64,000 nucleotides of DNA from Streptacidiphilus melanogenes. GTDB lineage: Bacteria; Actinomycetota; Actinomycetes; Streptomycetales; Streptomycetaceae. The notes under the pieces are model-generated. The model had not been told where the DNA came from. It saw nothing but the letters and a program-made list of their open reading frames with translations, and ran no database searches. How positions within the stretch are numbered: the first letter of the stretch is position 1; the number at the start of each line of letters is the position of its first letter. The stretch is from the NCBI RefSeq assembly GCF_000787835.1, contig NZ_BBPP01000005.1, positions 197,315 to 261,314 of the forward strand, written 5' to 3'. Positions 16,595-27,319 of this stretch are shown here, in pieces. A program made the position numbers and the translations under genes.

Positions 16595-17851
16595 GTGAAG
16601 GTCCTTGTCATCGGCGGCGGCGCCCGCGAACACGCCCTGTGCCGAGCGCTCTCGCTCGATCCCGAAGTCACCTCTCTGCACTGCGCGCCCGGCAACGCCG
16701 GCATCGCGTCGGTCGCCCAGGTCCACCCCGTCGACCAGCTCGACGGCCGAGCCGTGGCCGACCTGGCCGTCGAACTCGGCGCCGAGTTCGTCGTCGTCGG
16801 CCCGGAGGCCCCCCTCGTCGCCGGCGTCGCGGACGCCGTGCGCGAGCGCGGCATCCCCGTCTTCGGCCCGGGCGCGGAGGCAGCCCAGCTGGAGGGCAGC
16901 AAGGCGTTCGCCAAGGACGTCATGGCCGCAGCCGGCGTCCCCACCGCGCGCTCCTACGTCTGCACCACCCCCGAGGAGGTCGCCGAGGCGCTGGACGCCT
17001 TCGGCGCGCCCTACGTCGTCAAGGACGACGGCCTCGCCGCCGGCAAGGGCGTCGTCGTGACGGACGACCTCCAGGCCGCCGTCGACCACGCCGCCGCCTG
17101 CGACCGCGTGGTCATCGAGGAGTACCTCGACGGTCCCGAGGTCTCCCTCTTCGCGGTCACCGACGGTACGACGGTCGTGCCGCTTTCACCTGCGCAGGAC
17201 TTCAAGCGCGTCGGCGACGACGACGCCGGCCCGAACACCGGCGGCATGGGCGCCTACTCGCCGCTGCCCTGGGCCGACCCGAAGCTGGTCGAGGAGGTCC
17301 TCGACACCGTCCTGCAGCCCACCGTCGACGAGCTGCGGCGCCGTGGCACGCCCTTCTCGGGCCTGCTCTACGCCGGTCTGGCGATCACGTCGCGCGGCGT
17401 GCGGGTGATCGAGTTCAACGCGCGGTTCGGCGACCCGGAGACGCAGGTCGTCCTCGCCCGCCTGCGGACCCCTCTCTGCGGCCTGCTGCACGCGGCGGCC
17501 ACGGGCCACCTGGCGGACTTCCCCGAGCTGCGCTGGCGCGACGGTGCGGCGGTCACCGTCGTCGTCGCCTCCGAGGGCTACCCGGCCGCGCCCGTCTCCG
17601 GCGACCCGATCCTCGGCCTCGCCGAGGCGGAGGCCGAGGACGGCACGGCCTACGTCCTCCACGCGGGCACCCGACTCGCGGACGACGGCGAGACCGTGCT
17701 CAGCGCCGGCGGCCGCGTCCTCTCCGTCACGGCCACCGGCTCGGACCTCACCCAGGCCCGGGACCGCGCCTATGCGGCCGTCGACAAGATCACCCTCCGC
17801 GGCAGCCACCACCGCGGCGACATCGCCCTGAAGGCGGCCCAGGCGGAGTAG
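16595..17851 (+). CDS. purD: Phosphoribosylamine-glycine ligase (GAR synthetase)
   Basis: 418 residues. PurD ligates glycine to 5-phosphoribosylamine with ATP, the second step of purine synthesis. It has the ATP-grasp plan: VLVIGGGAREHALCRAL at the N-terminus, FGPGAEAAQLEGSKAFAKD around residue 88-106, YVVKDDGLAAGKGVVV around 140-155 (ATP-lysines), the NTGGMGAYSP loop around 212, and FNARFGDPETQ near 272 for Mg-ATP. GTG at 16595 gives the family start KVLVIGGG and lies directly behind a leaderless promoter. It is probably monocistronic, with a long inverted repeat downstream. Confidence 0.97.
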   Translation: MKVLVIGGGAREHALCRALSLDPEVTSLHCAPGNAGIASVAQVHPVDQLDGRAVADLAVELGAEFVVVGPEAPLVAGVADAVRERGIPVFGPGAEAAQLEGSKAFAKDVMAAAGVPTARSYVCTTPEEVAEALDAFGAPYVVKDDGLAAGKGVVVTDDLQAAVDHAAACDRVVIEEYLDGPEVSLFAVTDGTTVVPLSPAQDFKRVGDDDAGPNTGGMGAYSPLPWADPKLVEEVLDTVLQPTVDELRRRGTPFSGLLYAGLAITSRGVRVIEFNARFGDPETQVVLARLRTPLCGLLHAAATGHLADFPELRWRDGAAVTVVVASEGYPAAPVSGDPILGLAEAEAEDGTAYVLHAGTRLADDGETVLSAGGRVLSVTATGSDLTQARDRAYAAVDKITLRGSHHRGDIALKAAQAE

Positions 17852-17870
17852 GGCGCACACAGCACCGCCC

Positions 17871-17944
17871 GAGGGGCGCGGGAGCCGCGCGACGAGCCAC
17901 CACCGGTGGCGACTCGCACGGACCCGCGCCCCTCAGCGTTATGG
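17871..17944. terminator. Long inverted repeat after purD
   Basis: 12-bp perfect arms GAGGGGCGCGGG (17871-17882) and CCCGCGCCCCTC (17933-17944) enclose a smaller CCACC/GGTGG hairpin. This resembles a widespread Streptomyces intergenic repeat and probably ends purD transcription. Confidence 0.6.
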
Positions 17945-18447
17945 GTCCTGCGCTCTGGGCCCTTGGGTCTGAGCTCTCCGGTCTGAGCTCTTCGCTCCGG
18001 GCTCTTCGCACTCGGCTCCGCGGTATGGGCTCTGCGTGATGGCCGGGGTCACCTCGACCTCTCACCATTCGGCCATGGCAGCCGTTCGCCCGTGCGGAGG
18101 GGCGCACCCCGCACGGCTCAATCGTCACGACCCAAGCAGATTCGCTGCCCTCGCGCAGCGTTTGCCGTACCCGCACATTCCTTCGGGTGATGGCGGGGGC
18201 ATCCACCTGACGTATCCCGGCCTCCGGTCGTATCGTGCCCAGGACCGGCGCACTCGTCCCAGGAGTGCGCAGGCGCTGCGCGGGTGCGGCCACCTGCCAA
18301 GGGGGAAGCTGCGGTCCACGGGGAATCACCGATCCGAGTGGTTCCGGACCTCGGCAGGAACACCGGACGGGGCTCGTGCGTCGGACCGGACAGGGGCTGA
18401 ACAAGTGCGGAAGTTCGACAGCGGTCGGATTCGGTAGGCGACAGGGG
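17945..18447. other. Intergenic region with low-complexity direct repeats
   Basis: The stretch 17945-18035 is built from imperfect repeats of a GGTCTGAGCTCTTCG-like unit and is not coding. The rest up to 18447 shows no ORF with good codon bias. I see no clear promoter, though a leader for the gene at 18448 must lie here. Confidence 0.55.
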
Positions 18448-19998
18448 GTGAACCGATCCATGCGAGGAGACTCGGAGGTCGACACGGTCGCGGACGCCGC
18501 CGGCGCCCGCGCCGCGGCGATCCTGCGGCTGCGCGGGTTCGCGCTCGCCGTGGCCGCCCTGCCGGCGGCCGTCGCGGCCGTGCTGTGGGCGGGCCGGTTC
18601 ACGGGTCGCCTGGGCGCGTCCGGGGCGCCGGACGCCGGGGTCTGGGACGCGGCCCGCTGGGCCGTCACCGGCGTGGCCCTGCTGACGCTCGCCTGGGCCG
18701 CCGCCTTCGCCGTCGCGCTGCGCCGCGCCCGGCCGCACCGGACGCCCAACGTCCCGCTCGCCGAGCGGGACGCCCCGGAGCTCTACCGGCTGGTGCGGGA
18801 CCTCGCGGGGCGGATGGAGGCGCCGTCGCCCGGCGCCATCGCGCTCACGCCGGACTGCGACAGCTGGCTCGAGGACGAGAGCACGCCCGCCGGGCGCGAG
18901 CCCGCGCCGCCGACGCTGGTGGTCGGCTCCCCGTTCCTGTGGTGGATGCGCGTCGCCGAGCTGCGCGCCCTGCTCGCGCCCGTCGTGGCCGGCGCGGCCT
19001 GCGCGATGGATCCGGAGATCTCCGCGGCCCGGCGTTTCACGCACGGCCTCGACGCGGTCATCGCCGCGCACCCGGGGCGGCGTGGTGCCTGGGCCTCCAT
19101 ACCCGCGGCGTCGCTGCTGCGCCGCTCGCGCGGCCACGCGGCGGAGATGGAGCGCGCCGTCGCGGCCTGGGCGTCCGAGCGCGCACGGCAGGTCGACTAC
19201 GGGCAGCGGATCGTGGCACAGGAGCAGGTCGGCCTCGCCTACGCGGGGTGGGACCGGCTGCTGACCAGGGTCGCCCTGCCCGCCTGGCGGCTCGGCCGGA
19301 CGCCGACGAGGCTCAATGCGGGCGTGGTCTCCGCGCTCACCGAGCTCTCCCGGCGCGACCGGCTCGCGGCCGAGGGCTTCGAGACGCGCCTCGGCGAGCG
19401 CCCGGCCTGCGATCTGCTGGAGGAGCCCGGCCGGATCGACGAGGCCGCCTCGCGGCTGGCCGCCCGTCTCTTCTACGCCGGCCCGCCGGCCGCGCCCCCG
19501 TCGGCCGGCGGTGAGACGGCGCTGGACTGGGCCGCCTACCCGGACGAGGTCGTGGTGGGCCAGTGGCGTCACCAGTCCTCCGCGCTGCTCGCCGTGCTGC
19601 GGCTCCCCCCGGAGACCGCCCCGCTGGCCGCCCTGGGGGCAGCGCTGCGGACGCTGCGCGAGCCCGGCGCACGGCTCGGCGCCGAGACGCTCGCAGCCCG
19701 GCTGGAGGCACAGGCCCAGGCGCAACGCGGAGCCCTCGCCGTGCGCACCGGCAGAGACGCGCTCGGCGACGGCCTGTACGCGCTGGTCTGCCGCGCGGCC
19801 GTCGCATCGGGCCGAGCCGAGCCAGGGCTGGACTGGCTGGACGGGCCGGTGCTGCTGGTGGACGGGGTCCGCTGCACGGATCTCGGGGCGCCCATCGCGC
19901 TCGCGGTCGAGCACGGCGACGAACAGCCGCTGCGCGCCTGGCTGGAGGAGTTCGGCATCCCGGTGGACCGGTTCGACCGGCCGGCCCGGCTGCGGTGA
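18448..19998 (+). CDS. Membrane protein resembling an M48 peptidase without the zinc motif
   Basis: 516 residues from GTG 18448 (preceded by CAGGGG); an ATG at 18460 is an alternative start. Two N-terminal membrane helices (~residues 28-48 and 70-92) are followed by LAERDAPELYRLVRDLAGRM and LVVGSPFLWWMRVAELRALL. The layout of helices, a 'mature enzyme' strand and an 'ELRALLA' helix is that of M48 (HtpX/Ste24-like) peptidases, but the expected HELGH after ELRAVLA reads APVVAGAA, so the zinc site is absent. The ~220 C-terminal residues are helical and Ala-rich. I infer an inactive M48-like scaffold; function is unknown. It lies between purD and purC with another uncharacterised gene. Confidence 0.65.
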   Translation: MNRSMRGDSEVDTVADAAGARAAAILRLRGFALAVAALPAAVAAVLWAGRFTGRLGASGAPDAGVWDAARWAVTGVALLTLAWAAAFAVALRRARPHRTPNVPLAERDAPELYRLVRDLAGRMEAPSPGAIALTPDCDSWLEDESTPAGREPAPPTLVVGSPFLWWMRVAELRALLAPVVAGAACAMDPEISAARRFTHGLDAVIAAHPGRRGAWASIPAASLLRRSRGHAAEMERAVAAWASERARQVDYGQRIVAQEQVGLAYAGWDRLLTRVALPAWRLGRTPTRLNAGVVSALTELSRRDRLAAEGFETRLGERPACDLLEEPGRIDEAASRLAARLFYAGPPAAPPSAGGETALDWAAYPDEVVVGQWRHQSSALLAVLRLPPETAPLAALGAALRTLREPGARLGAETLAARLEAQAQAQRGALAVRTGRDALGDGLYALVCRAAVASGRAEPGLDWLDGPVLLVDGVRCTDLGAPIALAVEHGDEQPLRAWLEEFGIPVDRFDRPARLR

Positions 19999-20133
19999 GG
20001 GGCCGGTGGCCGGGGTGGGGGATCCCGGTGGCGGCTGCGGTGACGGAGCAGCGGTTGCCACGGCGGGCAGCGAACGATCATGACGGAGCGTCAACGACCG
20101 AACCGACCCCTGCTGCGATGACGTGCCAGTGCC

Positions 20134-20139
20134 TACGAT
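20134..20139 (+). promoter_or_regulatory. TACGAT -10 box candidate
   Basis: TACGAT fits TANNNT and lies about 145 bp before the preferred start of the next gene. The -35 region is weak. Confidence 0.35.
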
Positions 20140-20283
20140 GGTGATGCACGTCCGGTGAGATTCCGGACGCGCACCGTGACGGAGCGCGGGACGGCAGTTC
20201 GGTCGCAGGCCGAGCCGGTCGGTACCGTGACGACTCGTCAGCAGGCAGGTCCGGCAGGCAGTCCCAGGAGGGGGTCGGGGGCA

Positions 20284-21780
20284 TTGGGTGCAGAGCAGAC
20301 CCGCCGTTGGGAGTCCGGCGCGCTCGCACACGGGGTGACCGACCCGTTCGGCCTCGGCCCGCTGCCGTGGCTGCGGGGCACCGACCAGTACTTCGACGAC
20401 ACCGGCCTGATGGTGCCCTGGTACGTCGACCCGGCGCTGCTGCCGGGCGCCCGGCGGGCACCGGAACAGGACCCCCGGCCCGCTCTCGGGCGGCCGCGCA
20501 CCTCCGAGGACGTGGGCGGTCAGATCAAGGGATTCGCGGCCGGGGCCACCGACCTCGGCGGCTCGCTGGACCTGAGGGTCAGCGTGAACCCGCCGCAGGA
20601 GTTCACCGTCGACGTCTACCGCATCGGCCACTACGGCGGGGCCGGCGCCCGGCACGTCGCCGCGAGTCCGCGTGTCTCCGGGCTGGTCCAGCAGGCCCCG
20701 CTGGTCGCCGGCCGGACGGTCTCCTGCCACCACTGGTGGATGTCCTGGCGGCTGCAGATCCCCGTGCACTGGACGCCCGGCGCGCACGTCGCCGTGCTGA
20801 CCACGGCCGACCACCGGTACCGCAGCCACATCCCGTTCACCGTCCGCGCCGGGCGGGCGGCCGACCTGCTGCTGCTCCTGCCGGACGTGACCTGGCAGGC
20901 CTACAACCTCTACCCCGAGGACGGCCGCACCGGCGCCAGCCTCTACCACGCCTGGAACGAGAAGGGCGAGCTGCTCGGCGAGGAGGCGGCGGCCACCACC
21001 GTCTCCTTCGACCGCCCCTACGCGGGCGCGGGTCTGCCCCTGCACATCGGCCACGCCTACGACTTCATCCGCTGGGCCGAGCGCTACGGCTACGACATCG
21101 CCTACGCCAACGCCACCGACCTGCACGCGGGCCGGATCGACCCGACCCGCTACCGGGGCATCGTCTTCCCCGGCCACGACGAGTACTGGTCCGTGCCGAT
21201 GCGCAGGGCCGTCGAGCGAGCCCGCGACGGCGGCACCTCGCTCGTGTTCCTCTCCGCCAACACCATGTACTGGCAGGTCCAGCTCTATCCCGGCCCCGAC
21301 GGCCAGCCCGACCGGCTGCTCAGCTGCACCAAGCGCCAGGCCGACACCCCGGCGAGCGTGCTGTGGCGCGAGCTGGGCGAGCCGGAGCAGCAGCTCCTGG
21401 GCATCCAGTATTCGGGCCGGGTGCCGGAGCCGGTGCCGATGATCGTCCACAACACCGACCACTGGCTGTGGGAGGGCACCGGCCTGCGTGACGGCGACCC
21501 GGTGCCTGGCCTGGTGGCGGGGGAGTCGGACCGCTACTTCCCCCGGGTCCCGCTGCCGGAGTCGACGGAGCGGGTCCTGCTCGCGCACTCGCCCTACCGG
21601 GATGCGAAAGGCGCGCCGCGACATCAGGAGACGTCGCTCTACCGTGCGCCCAGCGGCGCCCACGTTTTCGCCAGCGGCACCTTCGCCTGGTCCCCGGCGC
21701 TGGACCGCCCGGGACATACCGACGAGCGCATTCAACGAGCCACGGCCAACCTGCTGGATCGTATCTGCAAGGTGCACTGA
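20284..21780 (+). CDS. N,N-dimethylformamidase beta-subunit-like protein
   Basis: 498 residues from a TTG at 20284, 9 nt after AGGAGGGGG; GTG at 20227 would add 19 residues. The N-terminal third is a beta-sandwich (FTVDVYRIGHYGGAGARHV), followed by an alpha/beta domain with LLLLLPDVTWQAYNLY, SFDRPYAGAG, RYRGIVFPGHDEYWS and LVFLSANTMYWQV. These are landmarks of the large-subunit C-terminal domain of dimethylformamidase, whose iron site uses two Tyr and one Glu; the Y/E-rich VFPGHDEYWS region fits that pattern. No small subunit is present, so the natural reaction is unknown. Streptomyces genomes keep such a gene near purC (from memory). No signal peptide is seen. Confidence 0.78.
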   Translation: MGAEQTRRWESGALAHGVTDPFGLGPLPWLRGTDQYFDDTGLMVPWYVDPALLPGARRAPEQDPRPALGRPRTSEDVGGQIKGFAAGATDLGGSLDLRVSVNPPQEFTVDVYRIGHYGGAGARHVAASPRVSGLVQQAPLVAGRTVSCHHWWMSWRLQIPVHWTPGAHVAVLTTADHRYRSHIPFTVRAGRAADLLLLLPDVTWQAYNLYPEDGRTGASLYHAWNEKGELLGEEAAATTVSFDRPYAGAGLPLHIGHAYDFIRWAERYGYDIAYANATDLHAGRIDPTRYRGIVFPGHDEYWSVPMRRAVERARDGGTSLVFLSANTMYWQVQLYPGPDGQPDRLLSCTKRQADTPASVLWRELGEPEQQLLGIQYSGRVPEPVPMIVHNTDHWLWEGTGLRDGDPVPGLVAGESDRYFPRVPLPESTERVLLAHSPYRDAKGAPRHQETSLYRAPSGAHVFASGTFAWSPALDRPGHTDERIQRATANLLDRICKVH

Positions 21781-21886
21781 ATCCGTCCGGACGGCCTCAT
21801 GAAAGACTCGGTGTGGTCACCACTCTCCCCCAGCTTCGGCCGGGGGCCCCCAAGACGGCCACGTCGCGAAGTCCGAGGGAACCACC

Positions 21887-22810
21887 TTGAGCGGATTTGT
21901 CGAGAAGCCCCAGCCGGTGCAGGTGCCCGGCCTGATCCACCTGCACACAGGAAAGGTGCGCGACCTTTATCGGGACGAGGCGGGCCTGCTGGTGATGGTC
22001 GCCAGTGACCGCACCTCCGCTTTCGACTGGGTGCTGCCGACGGACATCCCCGACAAGGGCAAGATCCTCACCCAGCTCTCGCTCTGGTGGTTCGAGCGTC
22101 TGGCCGACCTGGTGCCCAACCATGTCGTCTCCACCGAGGTCCCGGCCGGCGCCCCTGCCGACTGGGAGGGGCGCACACTCATCTGCCGCAACCTGCGCAT
22201 GCTGCCCGTCGAGTGCGTCGCCCGCGGCTACCTGACCGGTTCCGGCCTGCTGGAGTACGACGAGCAGCGCACGGTCTGCGGCATCACCCTCCCCGAGGGC
22301 CTGGTCGACGGCTCGGAGCTGCCCGCCCCGATCTTCACACCGGCCCTGAAGGCCGAGGTCGGCGAGCACGACGAGAACGTCCCCTACGAGGAGGTCGCCC
22401 GCCGCGTCGGCGCGGAGACCGCCGCCCAGCTGCGGCAGACCACGCTGGCCGTCTACGGCCGTGCTCGGGACATCGCCCGGGAGCGGGGGATCATCCTGGC
22501 GGACACGAAGTTCGAGTTCGGCCTCGACGAGGACGGCGAGAGCGCCGAGGCAGGGCCGACGCTGGTCATCGGCGACGAGGTGCTGACGCCGGACTCCTCC
22601 CGCTTCTGGCCCGCGGACGAGTGGGAGCCGGGCCGGACCCAGCCCTCCTTCGACAAGCAGATCATCCGCAACTGGCTGAAGTCCCCGGAGTCCGGCTGGG
22701 ACCCGGCCGGCGAGACGCCGCCCCCCGCGTTGCCCGCGGAGATCGTGGAGCGGGTCCAGGCCCGCTACGTCGAGGCCTACGAGCGTCTGACCGGGCTGGC
22801 CTGGTCCTAG
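21887..22810 (+). CDS. purC: SAICAR synthetase
   Basis: 307 residues, of the longer PurC type. The enzyme joins aspartate to CAIR using ATP. It shows LIHLHTGKVRDLYRDEAG at residue ~14 (ATP-binding), ASDRTSAFDWVLPTDIPDKG around 44, NLRMLPVECVARGYLTGSGL around 103-122 and ADTKFEFGLDED around 206, ending with the SRFWPADEW stretch. The start is TTG at 21887, 5-6 nt after GAGGGA, and gives the family N-terminus. It lies 106 bp after the dimethylformamidase-like gene, and a 19-bp-stem terminator follows. Confidence 0.95.
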   Translation: MSGFVEKPQPVQVPGLIHLHTGKVRDLYRDEAGLLVMVASDRTSAFDWVLPTDIPDKGKILTQLSLWWFERLADLVPNHVVSTEVPAGAPADWEGRTLICRNLRMLPVECVARGYLTGSGLLEYDEQRTVCGITLPEGLVDGSELPAPIFTPALKAEVGEHDENVPYEEVARRVGAETAAQLRQTTLAVYGRARDIARERGIILADTKFEFGLDEDGESAEAGPTLVIGDEVLTPDSSRFWPADEWEPGRTQPSFDKQIIRNWLKSPESGWDPAGETPPPALPAEIVERVQARYVEAYERLTGLAWS

Positions 22811-22811
22811 T

Positions 22812-22859
22812 CGTACGGGCTGAGGGGCGCAGCGCTTCCCGCGCCCCTCAGCCCGTACG
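22812..22859 (+). terminator. purC terminator hairpin
   Basis: 19-bp perfect arms (22812-22830 and 22841-22859), beginning CGTACGGGCTGAGGGGCGC, with a 10-nt loop. No T-tract. Confidence 0.8.
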
Positions 22860-22895
22860 TCAGCCCGTCGTCGTGCCGGGAAACCGGAAAACGAT

Positions 22896-22923
22896 GAAGG
22901 GCGCCTCCGAAGAGGCGCCCTTC
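22896..22923 (-). terminator. Terminator of the glycine tRNA operon
   Basis: 12-bp stem GAAGGGCGCCTC/GAGGCGCCCTTC with a 4-nt loop. Read on the minus strand it is followed by ATCGTTTTCC. Confidence 0.8.
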
Positions 22924-22926
22924 ACG

Positions 22927-23002
22927 TGGAGCGGACGACGAGATTCGAACTCGCGACCCTCACCTTGGCAAGGTGATGCTCTACCAACTGAGCCACGTCC
23001 GC
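22927..23002 (-). tRNA. tRNA-Gly(GCC), copy 1
   Basis: 76 nt including an encoded CCA end. Standard cloverleaf: acceptor GCGGACG/CGTCCGC, D loop AGTTGGTA with GG, anticodon loop TTGCCAA, and T arm with TTCGAAT. Discriminator T. Identical to the copy at 23044-23119. Confidence 0.97.
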
Positions 23003-23043
23003 ACGATATGAACGGCAACACCGCCAGAGGGGTGCTCCCGAAT

Positions 23044-23119
23044 TGGAGCGGACGACGAGATTCGAACTCGCGACCCTCACCTTGGCAAGGTGATGCTCTA
23101 CCAACTGAGCCACGTCCGC
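23044..23119 (-). tRNA. tRNA-Gly(GCC), copy 2
   Basis: Same 76-nt sequence as the neighbouring copy, with encoded CCA and anticodon GCC. It is transcribed leftward, 41 bp before copy 1. Confidence 0.97.
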
Positions 23120-23215
23120 ATGTGCCCCGGGACCCTTGGGCCTCGGTGTGCAGTCCACTCTACCTCATCGCCAGGAGTGCTTTCGCCACCCTTTTGGTGA
23201 GACCGAGCGGACAAG

Positions 23216-23287
23216 AGCAGGTGACAGGGATCGCACGCTGTGCCTTCCCTCTGGAAGAGGGACGCTCTACTACTGAGCTACACCTGC
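23216..23287 (-). tRNA. Atypical tRNA-Gly(UCC) with altered D and T loops
   Basis: About 72 nt, no encoded CCA. The acceptor GCAGGTG/CACCTGC pairs perfectly; the anticodon arm TCCCT-CTTCCAG-AGGGA presents UCC with U33 and A37; the discriminator is U and the top pairs are G1-C72 and C2-G71, the bacterial glycine identity set. The D loop is AGTAGTA, one nt short and without the GG that docks into the T loop. The T arm reads ACAG-C-G-TGCGATC-C-CTGT: a bulged C in the stem and GTGC where normal tRNAs have GTTC. Both interacting elements of the tertiary elbow are thus changed while glycine identity is kept. It is first in an operon with two ordinary tRNA-Gly genes. It may be a specialised non-ribosomal tRNA or a decaying gene. 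Confidence 0.75.
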
Positions 23288-23442
23288 GAGAGCCGCCCCG
23301 CTGACCTGGCCTTTCGGCTCGTGCCTGCGGTGCGTTCCGCTGAGAAGAACATTAGCCCATCTCGCGGGCCGTGATCACCACGGCGGGGCGGTATGTCCGC
23401 ATTGCCCCGAAAAGTCATAGACGAGGACGCGGAGAGATTGCG

Positions 23443-23772
23443 TCAGCTCGCCTGGGCGAAGGCCTCGTAGACGTGCTTGGGCAGGCGTCCGCGGGCCGGC
23501 AGGTCGATTCCGCGCGACTGGGCCCAGGCGCGGACCGTCGCGGGGTCGGGTGCGATCTCGGTCCGGCGCGGGTGGGCCTTCAGGGCCGCGGCGGCGCGGG
23601 CCTGCTTCCGGCCCGCCTGCACATACGGAGCGAGGGCGGAGCGGAGTTTTTCCGCGTTCTGGGCCGACAGGTCGATCTCGTACGACTTTCCGTCGAGACC
23701 GAACTGAACCGTTTCCTCGGCGACGCCTCCGTCCAGATCGTCGGAGAGCGTGACCACAACGCGCTGAGCCAT
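23443..23772 (-). CDS. lsr2: Lsr2-type nucleoid protein (xenogeneic silencer)
   Basis: 109 residues. Lsr2 is the actinobacterial H-NS analogue that coats AT-rich DNA and silences acquired genes. The N-terminal dimerisation domain AQRVVVTLSDDLDGG...VQFGLDGKSYEIDLS is intact; the linker is basic (AGRKQARAAAALKAHPRR); the C-terminal DNA-binding domain DPATVRAWAQSRGIDLPARGRLPKHVYEAF includes the RGR motif that inserts into the minor groove. The ATG at 23772 is used; a TTG 9 bp upstream is less likely, and GAGAGGA precedes both. It is divergent from purS. Streptomyces usually carry two Lsr2 paralogues. Confidence 0.93.
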   Translation of the reverse strand: MAQRVVVTLSDDLDGGVAEETVQFGLDGKSYEIDLSAQNAEKLRSALAPYVQAGRKQARAAAALKAHPRRTEIAPDPATVRAWAQSRGIDLPARGRLPKHVYEAFAQAS

Positions 23773-24124
23773 GGAAGCCAATCCTCTCGGGCTTTGCCGT
23801 GCGACCGCAGGTGCTGGCCGCGACCGGCGTTGCCATTCTGCCCTCCGGGGGCCCCGGAATCGAAGAGGCAGGTTTTTCGGTCTCTATTTCCGTGTCGTTT
23901 CGGTACCGCGCCGATACCGGTGCGAAACCTCAGAATCGTGCATTTTCGGCAGGCGTGTCGCCGCACTTCGGCGGCCGCGGGGCGACAGGCCGGCGGTGGG
24001 GTCTTTGTGTGAACCTCCGCACGATCCGCAGATCTACGCGCGTCACGCTGGATGAGTCTCCAAGATCGCATTTTCGTCCCGGTAGGCTGGGAAGTCCCCG
24101 CACCACTTATCACCGGGAGTACCC
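23773..24124. other. Divergent lsr2-purS intergenic region
   Basis: 352 bp, notably more AT-rich than the genome around 23860-23950, where Lsr2 itself could bind. It includes an imperfect dyad at 23896-23930 (GTTTCG ... CGAAAC with CGGTA/TACCG inside). The purS -10 box is at 24083. Confidence 0.6.
24083..24088 (+). promoter_or_regulatory. TAGGCT -10 box of purSQL
   Basis: TAGGCT, 36 nt before the purS GTG, implies a leader of about 30 nt containing the GGGAGT ribosome binding site. Confidence 0.55.
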
Positions 24125-24376
24125 GTGGCACGCGTCGTGGTCGACGTCATGCTCAAGCCCGAGATCCTCGACCCGCAGGGCCAGGCGGTGCAGCGCGCAC
24201 TGCCGCGGCTGGGCTTCGAGGGGATCGCCGACGTCCGTCAGGGCAAGCGCTTCGAGCTGGAGGTGGAGGGTCCGGTCGACGCGGCCGCGCTCGCCCGCAT
24301 CCACCAGGCAGCCGAGACCTTCCTCGCCAACACCGTCATCGAGGACTTCACGGTCCACGTCGAGGAGGGCCAGTGA
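24125..24376 (+). CDS. purS: FGAM synthase subunit PurS
   Basis: 83 residues, typical size. PurS is the small structural subunit that bridges PurQ and PurL in the three-part formylglycinamidine ribonucleotide synthase. The sequence matches the family fold throughout: [38 protein letters not shown] and [18 protein letters not shown] start after GGGAGT. Its TGA overlaps the GTG of purQ by 4 nt, indicating translational coupling. Confidence 0.95.
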   Translation: MARVVVDVMLKPEILDPQGQAVQRALPRLGFEGIADVRQGKRFELEVEGPVDAAALARIHQAAETFLANTVIEDFTVHVEEGQ

Positions 24377-25052
24377 CCGCCCGCGTCGGCGTCGTCACCT
24401 TCCCCGGCAGTCTCGACGACCGTGACGCACTGCGCGCGGTGAAGCTGGCCGGCGCCGAGCCGGTCGCGCTGTGGCACCGCGACAAGGACCTGCACCAGGT
24501 CGACGCCGTGGTCCTGCCCGGCGGCTTCTCCTACGGCGACTACCTGCGTGCCGGTGCCATCTCCCGCTTCTCGCCGGTGATGGAGACGATCATCGAGCAG
24601 GCCAGGGGCGGCATGCCGGTCCTGGGCATCTGCAACGGCTTCCAGGTGCTGACCGAGTCGCACCTGCTGCCCGGCGCCATGCTGCGCAACAACCACCTGC
24701 ACTTCGTCTGCAAGGACCAGAAGCTGCGGGTGGAGAACAACGGGACGGCCTGGACCAGCGACTACGCGCCGGGCCAGGAGATCATGATCCCGCTGAAGAA
24801 CATGGACGGCCGCTTCACCGCCGACCGCCGCACCATCGACGAGCTCGAGGCCGAGGGCCGGGTCGTCTTCCGCTACCTGGACGGCAACCCGAACGGCTCG
24901 ATCGACGACATCGCCGGCATCACCAACGCCGCCGGCAACGTCGTCGGCCTGATGCCGCACCCGGAGCACGCGGTCGACCCGATCGTCGGCACCGGCGGCA
25001 CGGACGGCACCGGCTTCTTCACCTCGATCCTCAAGCGGCTGGTGAATGCGTA

Positions 25053-25053
<1 letters not shown>
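24373..25053 (+). CDS. purQ: FGAM synthase glutaminase subunit PurQ
   Basis: 226 residues. PurQ hydrolyses glutamine and channels ammonia to PurL. Class I glutamine amidotransferase motifs: [18 protein letters not shown] opening, [17 protein letters not shown] around 46-62, nucleophile Cys in [12 protein letters not shown] around 88, and the His-x-Glu of [12 protein letters not shown] around 195. It overlaps purS by 4 nt, and its TAA shares one base with the purL ATG. Confidence 0.96.
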
Positions 25054-27308
<2,255 letters not shown>

Positions 27309-27319
27309 GTCCTTTCGCG

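Noticed and set aside
18118-21777. A 1219-codon minus-strand frame opposite the M48-like and dimethylformamidase-like genes
   Set aside because: High-GC antisense frame without start context or domain; both plus-strand genes are clearly coding.
22820-22859. A riboswitch behind purC because of the long stem
   Set aside because: It is a simple 19-bp terminator hairpin downstream of the gene and shows no aptamer-like conserved core.
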